Notes: generated by a model from the sequence alone, not told the origin. 64,000 nt of DNA from Chitinophaga solisilvae (GCF_009928525.1 NZ_JAABOK010000012.1:1-64000), one strand, 5' to 3'. Numbered from the stretch's first letter, positions 1 through 9,513 are shown. A program made the numbers and translations.

Positions 1-5
1 GATCT

Positions 6-107
6 GCGAATTACGAATGAGGAGCGAAGATCTAAGCGGATAAAGAATTTACTTCTTCGCTTAGATCTTCGCTCCTCATTCGTAATTCGCAATTCGTAAT
101 TCGTAAT
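6..107. repeat. Long inverted repeat LIR-1 (ATTACGA-type ends)
   Basis: Left arm 6-38 and right arm 58-90 are perfectly complementary over 33 nt around a 19-nt loop. The right side continues with further ATTCGTA heptamers to about 107. The inner stem contains GGAGCGAAGATCTAAGCG and its complement. It lies just 3' of the minus-strand gene at 114, so it would be transcribed at the end of the jetC message. The left arm may be cut by the window edge or by divergence, because the first five bases no longer pair. Confidence 0.9.
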
Positions 108-113
108 TCCTGC

Positions 114-3100
114 CTAAGCTAGTTGCTCAAACTCTTTCTTCTTCTCTCCGTATTCTTCCATGGTAAAGTTGTATACCACGGAGTCGCGTTTGTTTTTGTT
201 GGAAACGAAGTGACATGCATGGATATACGGTTCTGCGATGTTGAGTTTATCCAGCGGGGTTACTACCAGGAGTTGCAGGTTAAGCTGTCCGCAGTATTCC
301 ATGAGGTAGTGACTCTTTTCAGGGTCAAGTTTGCTGAAGGCTTCGTCTACGGTGATAAAGCGCAGGCTCCGGTGTTGCCTGTTGGATTCATTGATACCGA
401 ACTGGTAGGCGATGGCCGCGCCGAGAATGGTATAGGTGAACTGGGCTTTTTCGCCCCCGGAGAGGCTGGCAGTATCTTCGTAATACTTGAAGGCTTTGTT
501 ATCAGCGATATAATACTCCTTGGCGCCGAAATCCAGCCAGTTGCGGACATCAGTTACCTTGCGGCGCCATGCCTCGTTTTGCTGCAGTTCGGTGATCAGT
601 AATTTGATGTTTTCAAAGAGTTGTTCACCGTAGGCGTCATCTTTTTCGAGGTGATATTTCAGGGAGTCGGGTACGGCACTGCTGAGTTTGTCCTTGAAGT
701 TCCTGATCTCCACATCCCTTACATGGCGGCATTCCAGCTGCAGGTAGGTATCCGGATTTTTGTTGAAGGTAATGTTACGCAGCGGTTCGTTCAGGTCATC
801 CATTACTTCCCGGATGAGGTCTTCCTGTCCGTATATCCATGCCCGGTAGTTAGTGATGGCATTGAGCATGCTGGTGTCCATGTATTTACGGAAGCGTTCC
901 TTGTGTTCAATGAGGCGCTGGTATTTGATGTTCTCGTAGAGAGAGGTGAATTCATCCAGGTATTTTACATGCGGCTGCAGGTCGCTCACGTCACCGAGCC
1001 AGTCAGGATATTCATCGTGGATGGCTTTGGAAGGCATGACAAAGGTGGCCAGCTGCCGTGTAATTTCGGATTCTTTTTCAGCGGATTGCCGCATGGCGTC
1101 GTGCAGCGTGGTTTTCAGGCTTTCGTCTGCACGTTTGCGTTGTGTGGCGAGTTCCTGCATGGTTTGTGCAGGGTCGGTGATAGCCAGATCTGACAGGTAA
1201 TCCAGGGCACGTTGCAGGGAGATGTCATCCAGCTTGTTTACTTTCAGCAGTTTGAAGTAGCGTTGCTTTTCAGCCGCTTTATCGTCCAGGCGGCCTTTTT
1301 CCTGCAGTATCCTTTCCTTCTCTTTTTCTTTGCCGTAGATCTGGGCGGTGGCATCGTCCAGCTGCTGGCAGATCACCTGATATTTATCGCTGGTCTGCAG
1401 CAGTTGTGTTTTCTCGCGGGAGATGGTTTCGATGATACCTGCGTGCGACTGCCAGCTGATCTCGCTGTAGTTACGCAATGATAAGAATGCGCTCAGCAGT
1501 GAGGTGATGCCGGCAATATCCCGGCGTTTGTTTTCCAGTGCGGAAATGCTGTGCTGCAGGGAATCTATGTTTTTATTGCATTCATCCTGTTCATCTTTGA
1601 GCAGGCGTAATTTGTTTTTGTTGTTCCAGCCAAGTACGTAATTGTTTTGCTGGGAGCGGTTCGGGCGGTCATCTTTCTCATGGCGTGTAGCCTGCCGCGT
1701 TAATCCTTTGGAGGTAACGGCCTTGCGTGAGCGGTTGAAAACGGCCATGTCGTCCGTACAGGTATAATCAAACTGGTCGAGGAGTTGTTTCATCAGCCAG
1801 TCCTTGAATTCCGTACCCGGTTTAATATCTATTTTCTGCAGCAGACTTTCCTTTTCGCCAGGCATCCGCAGCATCGTATATGTTTCCTCTTCAATTTTAT
1901 GATATACGAGCCTTGTCTGCAGATTGTTATCATTGATATACCTGTTGATGTCAGTGATATAATCTTCCGGTACCAGCAGGCGCAGGCCGAAGTTGTGCAA
2001 TACTTTTTCTATGGCGTTTTCCCAGTGGCTTTCCTTATCTTTTACCTTGATGAGTTCACCGGCGAAAGGAAGATCTTCTTCGGCAATATCCAGCATATCC
2101 GCGAGTTGCTGCCGGATACGGATCAGTTCATAGGGGATGTTGTTTTTGCGGTGGAGATAGGAATCTATCTCTTCTTCCAGGCGGGTAGCCTGTGTGCGTT
2201 CGGCAGCAAGACTGCTTTTATAGTGAAATGCTTCTTCCTGGAGGGTATCCAGTTGTTTATCGTGTGCGGCCTTGAGCTGTTCTGCACCCGCGATGTTGTC
2301 ATGAAACTGTTGTTCATCGGGGTTGGGAGCCAGTTCAAATTTTTCTGCCAGCACGTTGTATTCTTCCATCTTGTTACGTTTCACTTCGAGTGATTTCTGT
2401 TCGTAGTGAATCGTTTTTTCGATGGAGCGTAGTTGTTCATCCACGCTGTTATTGGCTTTCTGCGCAATGAGTTCGTCTTTGCGGAGTTGCAGTGTTTTCA
2501 GCTGATCATTCACGGAGGCGAGGGTGCTGGCAGTTACTTCCTGCTCTTGTTGCAGTACCTGCAGTTCTTTTTCCAGGAGGTCTTTTTCCTGTTTGTTAAA
2601 CCAGGCGGGAAGGATGTCCTGTACAAGTTGCAGATCGCGGTTTTTATCCTGCAGTTCCTGCCAGGCGGCGCGGTTCTCTATGATGGGTTCCAGCATCTTC
2701 AGCTGCGTTTCATCCTTGCGGATGGCGCGGTGGCTGGTAAGCAGGCTGTCATAGTTCTCCCGCAGTTTGAGAAATTCTCCTTCCGCATCGGTTTCTTCCA
2801 GCATCTGGCTGCGGATGAAGGTATTCAGATCACCGAGTACCTTGATACCTACGGTCTGGTTGAAGAGGGAAAGGGCTTTCTCGCTTCTCAGTCCGAAGAT
2901 ATTGCTGAACAGGGCGGCATATTCCTTAAAGCTGTCGGTGATTTCCGTTTTCGGATATTCCAGCCGCAGTTTCTTTTTCCAGTCTCCTTTCAGATCAAAT
3001 TTACCATTGCCGAAATGGTCGTTGATATTGAGTTTATGGGGAGAAACGATATATTGTCTTTTCAGTTCTCCGGAATACCATCTGACCTGCACGAGGGTGA

Positions 3101-3494
3101 TCTGGTGCATGGTGGCGGCATTGTAGAAATAGGCCAGCAGCACCGAGTACGGATTGTTTTCCTTGTGGCGGAGCTGTTCTGTTTTTGACTGGAGGGATTC
3201 TTCGGAGAATGTTTTCCCGTAGTATCCCCAGAAGTAGGATTCTTCTCCACGGTCTTTCCGTTGTTCTGTACCGGATGACTGGTTGTAGAAGCGTTTTCCG
3301 GCTGGCACCAGGAGTGTCAGCAGCGCATCGATCAGCGTGGTTTTGCCGCTGCCGTTGGCGCCGGTGAGCAGGGAGGTGTTGCCGTTGGTATTAAGTCTGT
3401 ATATTTTATTATGAAACGTGCCCCAGTTGTATATCTCCAGGTATTGTAACCGGAACCCGCTTTCCTTTGAATCACTGTTGAACAGGGTTGACAT
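114..3494 (-). CDS. jetC: Wadjet SMC-like ATPase JetC
   Basis: A 1126-residue SMC/MukB-like ATPase. A Walker A motif GANGSGKTT lies near residue 45. Long charged coiled coil follows on both sides of a central hinge-like part. A late ABC signature (SLSGGEKAQF) and Walker B (FITVDEAFSKLD) lie in the last 120 residues. In known type I Wadjet systems this subunit loads on DNA with JetA and JetB, extrudes loops and marks small circular plasmids for cleavage by JetD. The start overlaps jetB by 23 nt, as expected in a tight operon. JetD is not seen; it would lie left of the window, beyond LIR-1. MksB of a related condensin is the alternative, but the DUF3375 and DUF4194 partners favour Wadjet. Confidence 0.9.
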   Translation of the reverse strand: MSTLFNSDSKESGFRLQYLEIYNWGTFHNKIYRLNTNGNTSLLTGANGSGKTTLIDALLTLLVPAGKRFYNQSSGTEQRKDRGEESYFWGYYGKTFSEESLQSKTEQLRHKENNPYSVLLAYFYNAATMHQITLVQVRWYSGELKRQYIVSPHKLNINDHFGNGKFDLKGDWKKKLRLEYPKTEITDSFKEYAALFSNIFGLRSEKALSLFNQTVGIKVLGDLNTFIRSQMLEETDAEGEFLKLRENYDSLLTSHRAIRKDETQLKMLEPIIENRAAWQELQDKNRDLQLVQDILPAWFNKQEKDLLEKELQVLQQEQEVTASTLASVNDQLKTLQLRKDELIAQKANNSVDEQLRSIEKTIHYEQKSLEVKRNKMEEYNVLAEKFELAPNPDEQQFHDNIAGAEQLKAAHDKQLDTLQEEAFHYKSSLAAERTQATRLEEEIDSYLHRKNNIPYELIRIRQQLADMLDIAEEDLPFAGELIKVKDKESHWENAIEKVLHNFGLRLLVPEDYITDINRYINDNNLQTRLVYHKIEEETYTMLRMPGEKESLLQKIDIKPGTEFKDWLMKQLLDQFDYTCTDDMAVFNRSRKAVTSKGLTRQATRHEKDDRPNRSQQNNYVLGWNNKNKLRLLKDEQDECNKNIDSLQHSISALENKRRDIAGITSLLSAFLSLRNYSEISWQSHAGIIETISREKTQLLQTSDKYQVICQQLDDATAQIYGKEKEKERILQEKGRLDDKAAEKQRYFKLLKVNKLDDISLQRALDYLSDLAITDPAQTMQELATQRKRADESLKTTLHDAMRQSAEKESEITRQLATFVMPSKAIHDEYPDWLGDVSDLQPHVKYLDEFTSLYENIKYQRLIEHKERFRKYMDTSMLNAITNYRAWIYGQEDLIREVMDDLNEPLRNITFNKNPDTYLQLECRHVRDVEIRNFKDKLSSAVPDSLKYHLEKDDAYGEQLFENIKLLITELQQNEAWRRKVTDVRNWLDFGAKEYYIADNKAFKYYEDTASLSGGEKAQFTYTILGAAIAYQFGINESNRQHRSLRFITVDEAFSKLDPEKSHYLMEYCGQLNLQLLVVTPLDKLNIAEPYIHACHFVSNKNKRDSVVYNFTMEEYGEKKKEFEQLA

Positions 3495-4065
3495 GCAGTT
3501 TTAATTTTGATTTTATTTCTTCCAGTTTCTCGTTGTTGACCAGTGCCTTGATGATCCTTTTTACCTCGTACTGATGCAGTTCCTTGTTGGCTGCGTCTTC
3601 CCGGATGGCTTTCAGAATACCTATGTTCAGCAGGCTGTTGATAGGTTTGTTAAGATCTTTGAGCAGTTTGGATTTATTGTTGCGTTCTTTGAAGAAAAGG
3701 GTGAGTCTTTCCTTGATTTCTCTTTGTGTCATGAACAACCGGGTACCGTTGCCCTTGATATCGAATTCATCGAGGGCTTCGCGCAGAACAATGCAGAGGA
3801 GCGTAGCTTCGTAGGTAAGCCTTGTTTTGCGCATGAGGCGCGGCAGCGGCTTCTCGTTATCCTCGGAGGCTTCCGGCTGTGCGATGCGTGCAAATCCGTC
3901 GCTTTCATTGATAATAAGCTGCAGACCTACCTGCTGCAGGTATTTGCTGAGTTCTGTCTGCCATCCCAGGAGGTCTTTCCAGTAAGTTTTATCTTCTTCA
4001 TAAACAGGTCCCTGCATGAGTTTGAGGAACACGTGTGCAAAGGGAGATATATTGGTGTTAGTCAT
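3472..4065 (-). CDS. jetB: Wadjet accessory subunit JetB (DUF4194-like)
   Basis: A 197-residue protein of the DUF4194/MukE-like class, the winged-helix partner that bridges the kleisin JetA and the ATPase JetC. The size, the charged C-terminal half (several Lys/Arg/Asn-rich helices around residues 110-150) and its place between jetA and jetC match known Wadjet operons. It overlaps jetC by 23 nt and follows jetA with a 4-nt gap, implying one transcript and coupled translation. No catalytic motif is expected. The identification rests on operon order and general sequence character rather than a diagnostic motif. Confidence 0.85.
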   Translation of the reverse strand: MTNTNISPFAHVFLKLMQGPVYEEDKTYWKDLLGWQTELSKYLQQVGLQLIINESDGFARIAQPEASEDNEKPLPRLMRKTRLTYEATLLCIVLREALDEFDIKGNGTRLFMTQREIKERLTLFFKERNNKSKLLKDLNKPINSLLNIGILKAIREDAANKELHQYEVKRIIKALVNNEKLEEIKSKLKLHVNPVQQ

Positions 4066-4069
4066 ACTT

Positions 4070-5533
4070 CTAGTTTTGATTGTTTGTGAACAGTACCATC
4101 GGCATGTTGATGGTACGGTTGCCCAGCGATACCGGGTCCTGTGTTTCCAGGATGATATGGCTGGAGGACTGGCTGGCGATGGAGAAATAGGTAATCAGTT
4201 CGGTAAGACCTTTTTCTGCGCCATAGATTTCTACCAGTTCCTTCAAACTGATCTGTTTTTTGTTTTGCAGTTGGGTGTTGATCCGGTTTTCCAGCATCGT
4301 GCGGTCGATGTTGAAATGATTGAAGAGCGAGTTCATATCTTCGGCGGAGAACTCGTCGCCACCGATGCCTTCGGGGAATTCCACATCCGGGAAGGCTTTC
4401 TTTTCTTCTGCCAGATCCCAGCGGTCCAGCAGGTCCAGCTCGGGATCGCTTTCGATGTCAATAAAAAATTCTTCGCCGGGGGCATTGTCCAGGGCCTGAA
4501 AGGCCAGCTGCCGTATTTCGTTAATCAGCTCTACCGCCTTGCGGTGGTCGGTGAGATTTTTTTCACTGAGTACGCGGCTGAGTTTATCGCTGAGTTTTTT
4601 ATTGGCGTCGATTACTTTTTTCCCCGACGCGTGGAGGAACTGTTTCAGCTTTTTGAGGAAGCGGTCGTTTTTGTATTCGATGTTACGGTCTTCCAGCAGT
4701 ACATAGAGCTTTTCTATCAGCTCCCGCATTTCTTCCTGTTTATTTTCATCCATCAGGAACTGCCAGAAGGAATAGAAGCTTTTGCCCTGGTCTTTTTGGC
4801 GCAATGCCTCGAAAGAATCGAGGGTATAGGCCAGGAGTGCTCCTTTGGCAATATCCCGTTCACTTTGTTTGCGGTATATTTCCTGAGTGATCTGTTCGAA
4901 GTTCTGTTCTACTTCCTTGAAATCGCTGAGCAGTTCGCGGGCCATCCGGTTTACATCGTAGAAGCGTTCTTTGATCTGGGTATCGTCAAACACCTGTACT
5001 TTACCGGTAATGGTAATGGCTTTTATCTCCTGTTCTATCTCAAATTTCTTTTTTTCCAGCTCCTGAATCCTCTGTTGCGGGTCTTTGTTGCTTTGGTCTA
5101 TCAGCTCCTTGAGTTTGGAGAAAATGTCCTTAAAGCGGCTTTCGGTGCCCACAAATTCGCGTTTCTGCAGGGTGGATATCCAGTGCATCACCTTCTCCAT
5201 GTCGCTGCTCAGCTCATGGATGTCATTGCCGTCATCGTCCGGATATTTGCGCAGGAAGCCTTTATTGCTCCATTGCTCAATATATTTTTTAGCCTTTTCG
5301 TCATCATGTTCAAAGAGGCTGGTAGCGTCTATTTCATCGTCTGCGGCCCTGTACCCGGTAGCTCCCAGGTAGTCGGACAAACGTGTCACCAGTTCCACAT
5401 TGGAAATGGTGGTATGGTTTTTTTCCTTGAATGTTTGGTGAAAAAATGACAACATCATTGGCGCGCTACGTGCCCGAAGTATCTTTAACGTGACAGACTG
5501 GGCATATAGATTACATAATTGATCATAAGTCAT
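4070..5533 (-). CDS. jetA: Wadjet kleisin-like subunit JetA (DUF3375-like)
   Basis: A 487-residue DUF3375-type protein, the kleisin (MukF-like) subunit of Wadjet. The N-terminus has the typical start (YDQLCNLYAQSVTLKILRAR then APMMLSFFHQTF). A long helical middle (about residues 150-330) carries many Glu/Lys heptads, and an acidic C-terminal part ends with VSLGNRTINMP-like sequence. It is the first gene of the jetABC run. The ATG at 5533 lies only 16 bases from the left arm of LIR-2, so there is almost no unique promoter DNA. A TAttTTTA box at 5540-5547 on the minus strand would give a nearly leaderless message; otherwise transcription must come through LIR-2 from the bestrophin operon. Confidence 0.88.
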   Translation of the reverse strand: MTYDQLCNLYAQSVTLKILRARSAPMMLSFFHQTFKEKNHTTISNVELVTRLSDYLGATGYRAADDEIDATSLFEHDDEKAKKYIEQWSNKGFLRKYPDDDGNDIHELSSDMEKVMHWISTLQKREFVGTESRFKDIFSKLKELIDQSNKDPQQRIQELEKKKFEIEQEIKAITITGKVQVFDDTQIKERFYDVNRMARELLSDFKEVEQNFEQITQEIYRKQSERDIAKGALLAYTLDSFEALRQKDQGKSFYSFWQFLMDENKQEEMRELIEKLYVLLEDRNIEYKNDRFLKKLKQFLHASGKKVIDANKKLSDKLSRVLSEKNLTDHRKAVELINEIRQLAFQALDNAPGEEFFIDIESDPELDLLDRWDLAEEKKAFPDVEFPEGIGGDEFSAEDMNSLFNHFNIDRTMLENRINTQLQNKKQISLKELVEIYGAEKGLTELITYFSIASQSSSHIILETQDPVSLGNRTINMPMVLFTNNQN

Positions 5534-5549
5534 GGGGGTAAAAATAAGG

Positions 5550-5667
5550 AATTACGAATTACGAATGGCGAATTACGAATGTGGAGCGAAGATTTAAGCG
5601 AAAACCATGCTTTACCCGCTTAAATCTTCGCTCCACATTCGTAATTCATCATTCGTAATTCGTAATT
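5550..5667. repeat. Long inverted repeat LIR-2 (ATTACGA-type ends)
   Basis: Arms 5550-5600 and 5617-5667 are 51 nt long and complementary except for a two-base patch, around a 16-nt loop. The inner stem carries GTGGAGCGAAGATTTAAGCG. It fills nearly the whole gap between the bestrophin gene and jetA, which are both on the minus strand. Its right tip supplies most of the bestrophin stop codon (5666-5668). Confidence 0.95.
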
Positions 5668-6574
5668 ACATGATATAAAGTCCGTCTATCTTCGGTTTCA
5701 CCGGTTGCGGCACCGGTTCGTCACCCATCAGTTCAATCAGGTTAATTTCTATTGTCCGGGCGATGCTGTCCAGCGGGGTGCCCAGTGGATGATATTCGAA
5801 GGGGTTCATGAGAGAAATACCGTTCAGGTGGGTGACGTGGTAAACGAAGCCGAATCCCCAGCCGAACAGGATAGACCAGGGGCCTATGGCTTCGGTCATC
5901 ATGAGGGTGTTCATAATCACGTAAAACCAGATGAAGACACGGGTGAAATATACGTAGCTGGGCGGGAACACGGTATTTTTAATACGTTCGGATTTGCCCA
6001 TTTCGTCGCAGTGTTTGACAAGGAGTTCGTTCAGCTCTATGAATGCAAAGCCGTCGATGGCGCCGGATTGCCGCAGCTGCTGCAGGTCTTCGGACTGCAG
6101 GTTGAGGAGTGCGTTGGGGATATTCTGTTGTTCCTGTACGCGGTCTATTTCCTCTTTGGTCAGAAAACGGGTGTAGTAGTTATCGGGCAGCTTGCGCAGC
6201 GCGGCTTTCAGGGCATATACAAATGCCAGGTGGCGGTAAATCATGTGCCTGACCTGTGCGCGCAGCTCCAGGTCGCCGTTGGTATTGGCGTAGTGCAGCA
6301 GTGACCTGCCCCAGGAACGGGAATCGTTCACCAGTGCGCCCCAGATGATACGGGCTTCCCACCACCGGTCGTAGGCCTGGTTGTTATTGAAGCCGATGAA
6401 AAAAGCGATGGCCGTACCTAAAACGGCCGATACGGAAACGGGGATGGCAATGTGATCGGAGAGCCAGTAGGTGTCCAGGAGATAGACGAGGGTACAACAT
6501 AACAGCAGCATAATATCTACCTTCCAGGTGAAGGTAAAGATCTGGTGCAGCGAAAGCCTGTGTTTCAGCAGCAT
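5666..6574 (-). CDS. Bestrophin-family chloride channel
   Basis: A 302-residue membrane protein of the bestrophin (formerly UPF0187) family, which form pentameric anion channels. Two N-terminal hydrophobic segments (about 20-40 and 48-65) are followed by the family hallmark FIGFNNNQAYDRWWEAR and WGALVNDSRSWGRSL. Two more hydrophobic segments lie near 210-245, with NPFEYHPLGTPLD near the end. Length is typical for bacterial members. It is the last gene of a minus-strand operon, 10 nt after the LytTR regulator, so its synthesis may be tied to that two-component pair. The stop codon lies within the tip of LIR-2. Confidence 0.9.
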   Translation of the reverse strand: MLLKHRLSLHQIFTFTWKVDIMLLLCCTLVYLLDTYWLSDHIAIPVSVSAVLGTAIAFFIGFNNNQAYDRWWEARIIWGALVNDSRSWGRSLLHYANTNGDLELRAQVRHMIYRHLAFVYALKAALRKLPDNYYTRFLTKEEIDRVQEQQNIPNALLNLQSEDLQQLRQSGAIDGFAFIELNELLVKHCDEMGKSERIKNTVFPPSYVYFTRVFIWFYVIMNTLMMTEAIGPWSILFGWGFGFVYHVTHLNGISLMNPFEYHPLGTPLDSIARTIEINLIELMGDEPVPQPVKPKIDGLYIM

Positions 6575-6584
6575 ATTTCAGGGT

Positions 6585-7286
6585 TTATTTCTTCAGCAAT
6601 TTATCTCTGATAATTCTATTCATGACAAAATCCTTCATTCCCCTGGAAACCGGTACGGTGGCCTTTCCTATCTCGATGATGTTACCGTCTATACTGGTAA
6701 TCCGGGTGGCGTTTACTACGAAAGATTTATGTGTTTGTACAAACTCCGGGCCGTTTATATTTTCTATAACAGATTTTAATGTGGTGTGGGTAGTATGACG
6801 TCCGCTGGTCGTATATATATGCACGTAATTTTCCATAGCTTCCAGGTACAATATATCATCCAGTGGAATTTTTACCAGCTTCTCGGCTGATTTTACAAAG
6901 ATAAACCTGTCTTCCCTCCCGGCAAGGGGTTGCAGTATATCCCTGGCCCGGTTGGCCGATTTCAGGAAACGGTCGAAGGATACGGGTTTTAGCAGGTAGT
7001 CGATGGCTGCCAGTTCAAACCCTTTGATGGCGTACTGCTCATAGGCAGTAGTGAAAATGACTTTCGGCGGGCTGGCAAGGCTCTGCAGCAGTTCCACCCC
7101 GCTGATGTAAGGCATTTCTATATCCAGGAAGAGAAGATCCGCCGGTTTGCTGCGTAACAGGTTGTTGAGGGACAAGGCATCCTCGCAGACGCCCGTCAGT
7201 TCCAGGAAATCAATTTTTTCCACATATCCTGCCAGTCCTTTCCTTGCTACAGGTTCATCGTCTGTAATGATACAGGTGATTTTCAT
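6585..7286 (-). CDS. LytTR-family response regulator
   Basis: A 233-residue response regulator. The receiver domain (about 1-120) has the acidic pair at D9/D10, the phospho-acceptor Asp at about residue 55 in LFLDIEMP, the TTAY switch region and the conserved Lys in DYLLKP. The C-terminal part (about 135-230) is a LytTR DNA-binding domain, seen in ILYLEAMENYVHIYT and in FVQTHKSFVVN. The start overlaps the histidine kinase gene by 4 nt, the usual arrangement for co-translated partners. Targets are unknown; the bestrophin 10 nt downstream shares its message. Confidence 0.93.
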   Translation of the reverse strand: MKITCIITDDEPVARKGLAGYVEKIDFLELTGVCEDALSLNNLLRSKPADLLFLDIEMPYISGVELLQSLASPPKVIFTTAYEQYAIKGFELAAIDYLLKPVSFDRFLKSANRARDILQPLAGREDRFIFVKSAEKLVKIPLDDILYLEAMENYVHIYTTSGRHTTHTTLKSVIENINGPEFVQTHKSFVVNATRITSIDGNIIEIGKATVPVSRGMKDFVMNRIIRDKLLKK

Positions 7287-8311
7287 AAAGCTATTTTTAA
7301 ACCGGCTGTGAAAGTATCCTGTGTCTTACTGATTTCCAGCGCATGTTTACCGGGATAAAGCAGGGCCAGTCTGCGACGCAGGTTCTCCAGCCCGATGCCT
7401 CCCTTTTTGTGTTTCATTTCCATGGGCGGAATGGCATTGCTGACCCTGAAGTGCAGCCACCCGTTCTGGTGCTGTGCAGATATATGGATCCAATAGTCGC
7501 CGCCGGCGTATTTAAAGGCATTTTCTACCAGTGGTAATAACAATAACGGATATACGCTTTGTTTGTTTAACAGGGTATCCATTTCCACCTGCAGCTGCAG
7601 ATGATCGTTCATACGGGTTTTCTGCAGGTCTATGAATGACTGCAGGTATTGTAATTCTGCACCTATGGCCACCGTTTGCTGATGGTCGTAAAGCTGGTAA
7701 CGCAGCAGTTCGGAGAGCTTTTCTACCGTATGTTTGGCCACGCCTACGCTTTCATCCATCTGGAAATATACAGTATTGAGTGCATTGAACAGAAAATGGG
7801 GGTGAAACTGCGCTTTCAGGAAACGCAGTTCTGTTTGCAACTGATCGTTACTGATTTTCTCCAGCAGCAGCTGTTGTTCGTAGCTTTTGCGGAGAGAAGC
7901 ATTGGCTCTCCTGATAGTATAATACAGGAGATAGAACAACGTAGGTATGATGGTCAGGTTGACCACATCGTACCAGTCGCAGCCACCGGTATCAAAGAAG
8001 AAAAAATGCTGCATCGGGAGGATGAGGCCATCAGAGATGAGCAGGATATTAGCGGTAACCACCATATATTCCCTGGCGGTGGAATGCGGCTTTGTTTGCT
8101 GCTGATAGTGCTGCAGCAGGCGGTTGAGCAGGTACATGTACAGATAGCCGACGGAAAGCAGTATCATTTCAGCACCGGTATCGTACCAGGGCCTTTCCCA
8201 GAATCTGAATCCGGTCAGTACCGCATTGATCAGCCGCAGACTGAGATAAACAATGAATGCATAAACTAAGGGGAAGATATATTTTCGCCAGAACCGTTCC
8301 ATCGGTGTCAA
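7283..8311 (-). CDS. LytS-type sensor histidine kinase
   Basis: A 342-residue membrane histidine kinase of the LytS/YehU class. About four hydrophobic segments fill the first 140 residues, with no recognisable extracellular sensor domain. The His_kinase signature QFHPHFLFNALN contains the phospho-accepting His. A short HATPase part follows, with LLPLVENAFKYA (N box) and GGIGLENLRRRL (G box). It begins 2 bp from the end of the acyltransferase gene and overlaps its regulator by 4 nt. The ligand cannot be told from sequence. Confidence 0.92.
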   Translation of the reverse strand: MTPMERFWRKYIFPLVYAFIVYLSLRLINAVLTGFRFWERPWYDTGAEMILLSVGYLYMYLLNRLLQHYQQQTKPHSTAREYMVVTANILLISDGLILPMQHFFFFDTGGCDWYDVVNLTIIPTLFYLLYYTIRRANASLRKSYEQQLLLEKISNDQLQTELRFLKAQFHPHFLFNALNTVYFQMDESVGVAKHTVEKLSELLRYQLYDHQQTVAIGAELQYLQSFIDLQKTRMNDHLQLQVEMDTLLNKQSVYPLLLLPLVENAFKYAGGDYWIHISAQHQNGWLHFRVSNAIPPMEMKHKKGGIGLENLRRRLALLYPGKHALEISKTQDTFTAGLKIAL

Positions 8312-8312
8312 A

Positions 8313-9488
8313 TTAGTAAAAAAAATCGGCCGATGGTAACTGTACCTTTATGACTTTGCCGGTAACTACCGGCGGTGTTTTGGGTTTCACGCCGAAGAGC
8401 AGCCGGGTGAGGATAAAGGGCCTGATCAGCAGATGAATAATCAGCGCCGAAGCCATCCAGGATGAGGAAGCGATGAGCAGGAATTTCAGCTCCGGTCCGG
8501 CCGGCAGCCGCACAATGAACCAGGCTGCCAGCACGGTAACCGTTTGCTGGAGTATAAAGAACGGCGACATGAAAATGGTGGTGTATCCGGAAATGCCCTG
8601 GTAGCTGTCCAGGTATTTTTTAGCGTAGCCGGTAAGGGTGAAAAGCAGGAACCAGACATGTAAAACGGTGAGGAGAGAAAGCAATGGTGTATGATGAATA
8701 GCCATAGTACGTATAATGATGCCTGTTAGTATACAGGTTAGCAGTCCTGCCAGTGAGGCGCGGCGGTTGCGTACCAGGCTGTCTGCCAGTATGGGTTGCA
8801 TGGCGAAGAGGATACCGGTTACGAGGAAGATGCCCCAGCAGATGAAATCAGCTGTATGCAGGAGGCGGCCGGCGTTGTCCGGAAAGGCGGACGGGGCGCA
8901 GCAATACCATATGATACCGGGAATGGCCAGCAAGTAAATCCTGTATCCGCGGTAGAACCATGCCAGGCGGCGGATGACGTTCCTGGCCTGAAACGAGGCC
9001 GCCCGGGACAGCAACGGCGCCAGCATGGCTTCGTATATCGCCAGGCAGGCAATTACCCGGAGATGATGCCAGCTGGTGTTGCCGCCCGGATACGGCCTGC
9101 CTTCAAAGAACGAAGGAAGGAAGTCGGTAAAACGGCCCTGGTAGCCGCTGTTGAGTCTTTCTATATATATCTGCGGCGGCAATACCAGCAAGATGCCTGC
9201 CGTTAGTGGTATAAAGAGGCGGCGCAACCATAGCAGTATTCTTTTGCTGTGGTCCCGGGAGATGGTCATGTGCCAGGTGGCTGCGCCGGACACAAAGAAT
9301 AATAAGGGCAGGCACCAGGTGTTCAGCCATTGGGCCATTTTAGTGAGCAGGAGGCTGGTATCGGTATTCTTCACCATCCAGGTGCTGTCTCCCATAAACG
9401 GCCGGGCAGCGGTGTACCCGAAAATGCCGTAAACGGCTGCTGCCCGGAGCCAGTCGATATATGCCTGTCGAGAAGTGGTCAGGTGCAT
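8313..9488 (-). CDS. Membrane acyltransferase, family 3 (OafA-like)
   Basis: A 391-residue multi-pass membrane protein of the acyltransferase-3 family, which move acyl groups onto sugars, lipids or peptides at the membrane. The N-terminal YIDWLRAAAVYGIFGYTAARPF is the family start, although the usual catalytic His early in the first helix is not obvious. About ten hydrophobic segments follow. It is the promoter-proximal gene of the operon that continues into the kinase, regulator and bestrophin. Its acceptor is unknown; it could act as part of the sensing circuit or modify surface glycans. Confidence 0.85.
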   Translation of the reverse strand: MHLTTSRQAYIDWLRAAAVYGIFGYTAARPFMGDSTWMVKNTDTSLLLTKMAQWLNTWCLPLLFFVSGAATWHMTISRDHSKRILLWLRRLFIPLTAGILLVLPPQIYIERLNSGYQGRFTDFLPSFFEGRPYPGGNTSWHHLRVIACLAIYEAMLAPLLSRAASFQARNVIRRLAWFYRGYRIYLLAIPGIIWYCCAPSAFPDNAGRLLHTADFICWGIFLVTGILFAMQPILADSLVRNRRASLAGLLTCILTGIIIRTMAIHHTPLLSLLTVLHVWFLLFTLTGYAKKYLDSYQGISGYTTIFMSPFFILQQTVTVLAAWFIVRLPAGPELKFLLIASSSWMASALIIHLLIRPFILTRLLFGVKPKTPPVVTGKVIKVQLPSADFFY

Positions 9489-9505
9489 GGTCTGTCTGTT
9501 TTTTA

Positions 9506-9513
9506 CAAACCTA
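9506..9513 (-). promoter_or_regulatory. -7 box (TAGGTTTG) for the acyltransferase/two-component operon
   Basis: The minus strand reads TAGGTTTG, matching the Bacteroidota consensus TAnnTTTG. It is 17 nt before the ATG at 9488, giving a leader of roughly 10 nt. No clear -33 TTTG was found. Confidence 0.6.

Noticed and set aside
4016..5449. A 477-codon open frame on the plus strand opposite jetA
   Set aside because: It is antisense to a gene with clear family features, its product is Phe- and Gln-rich without motifs, and it arises from codon bias of the real gene. The same holds for other long frames opposite glnS, murF and the Mur-Alr fusion.
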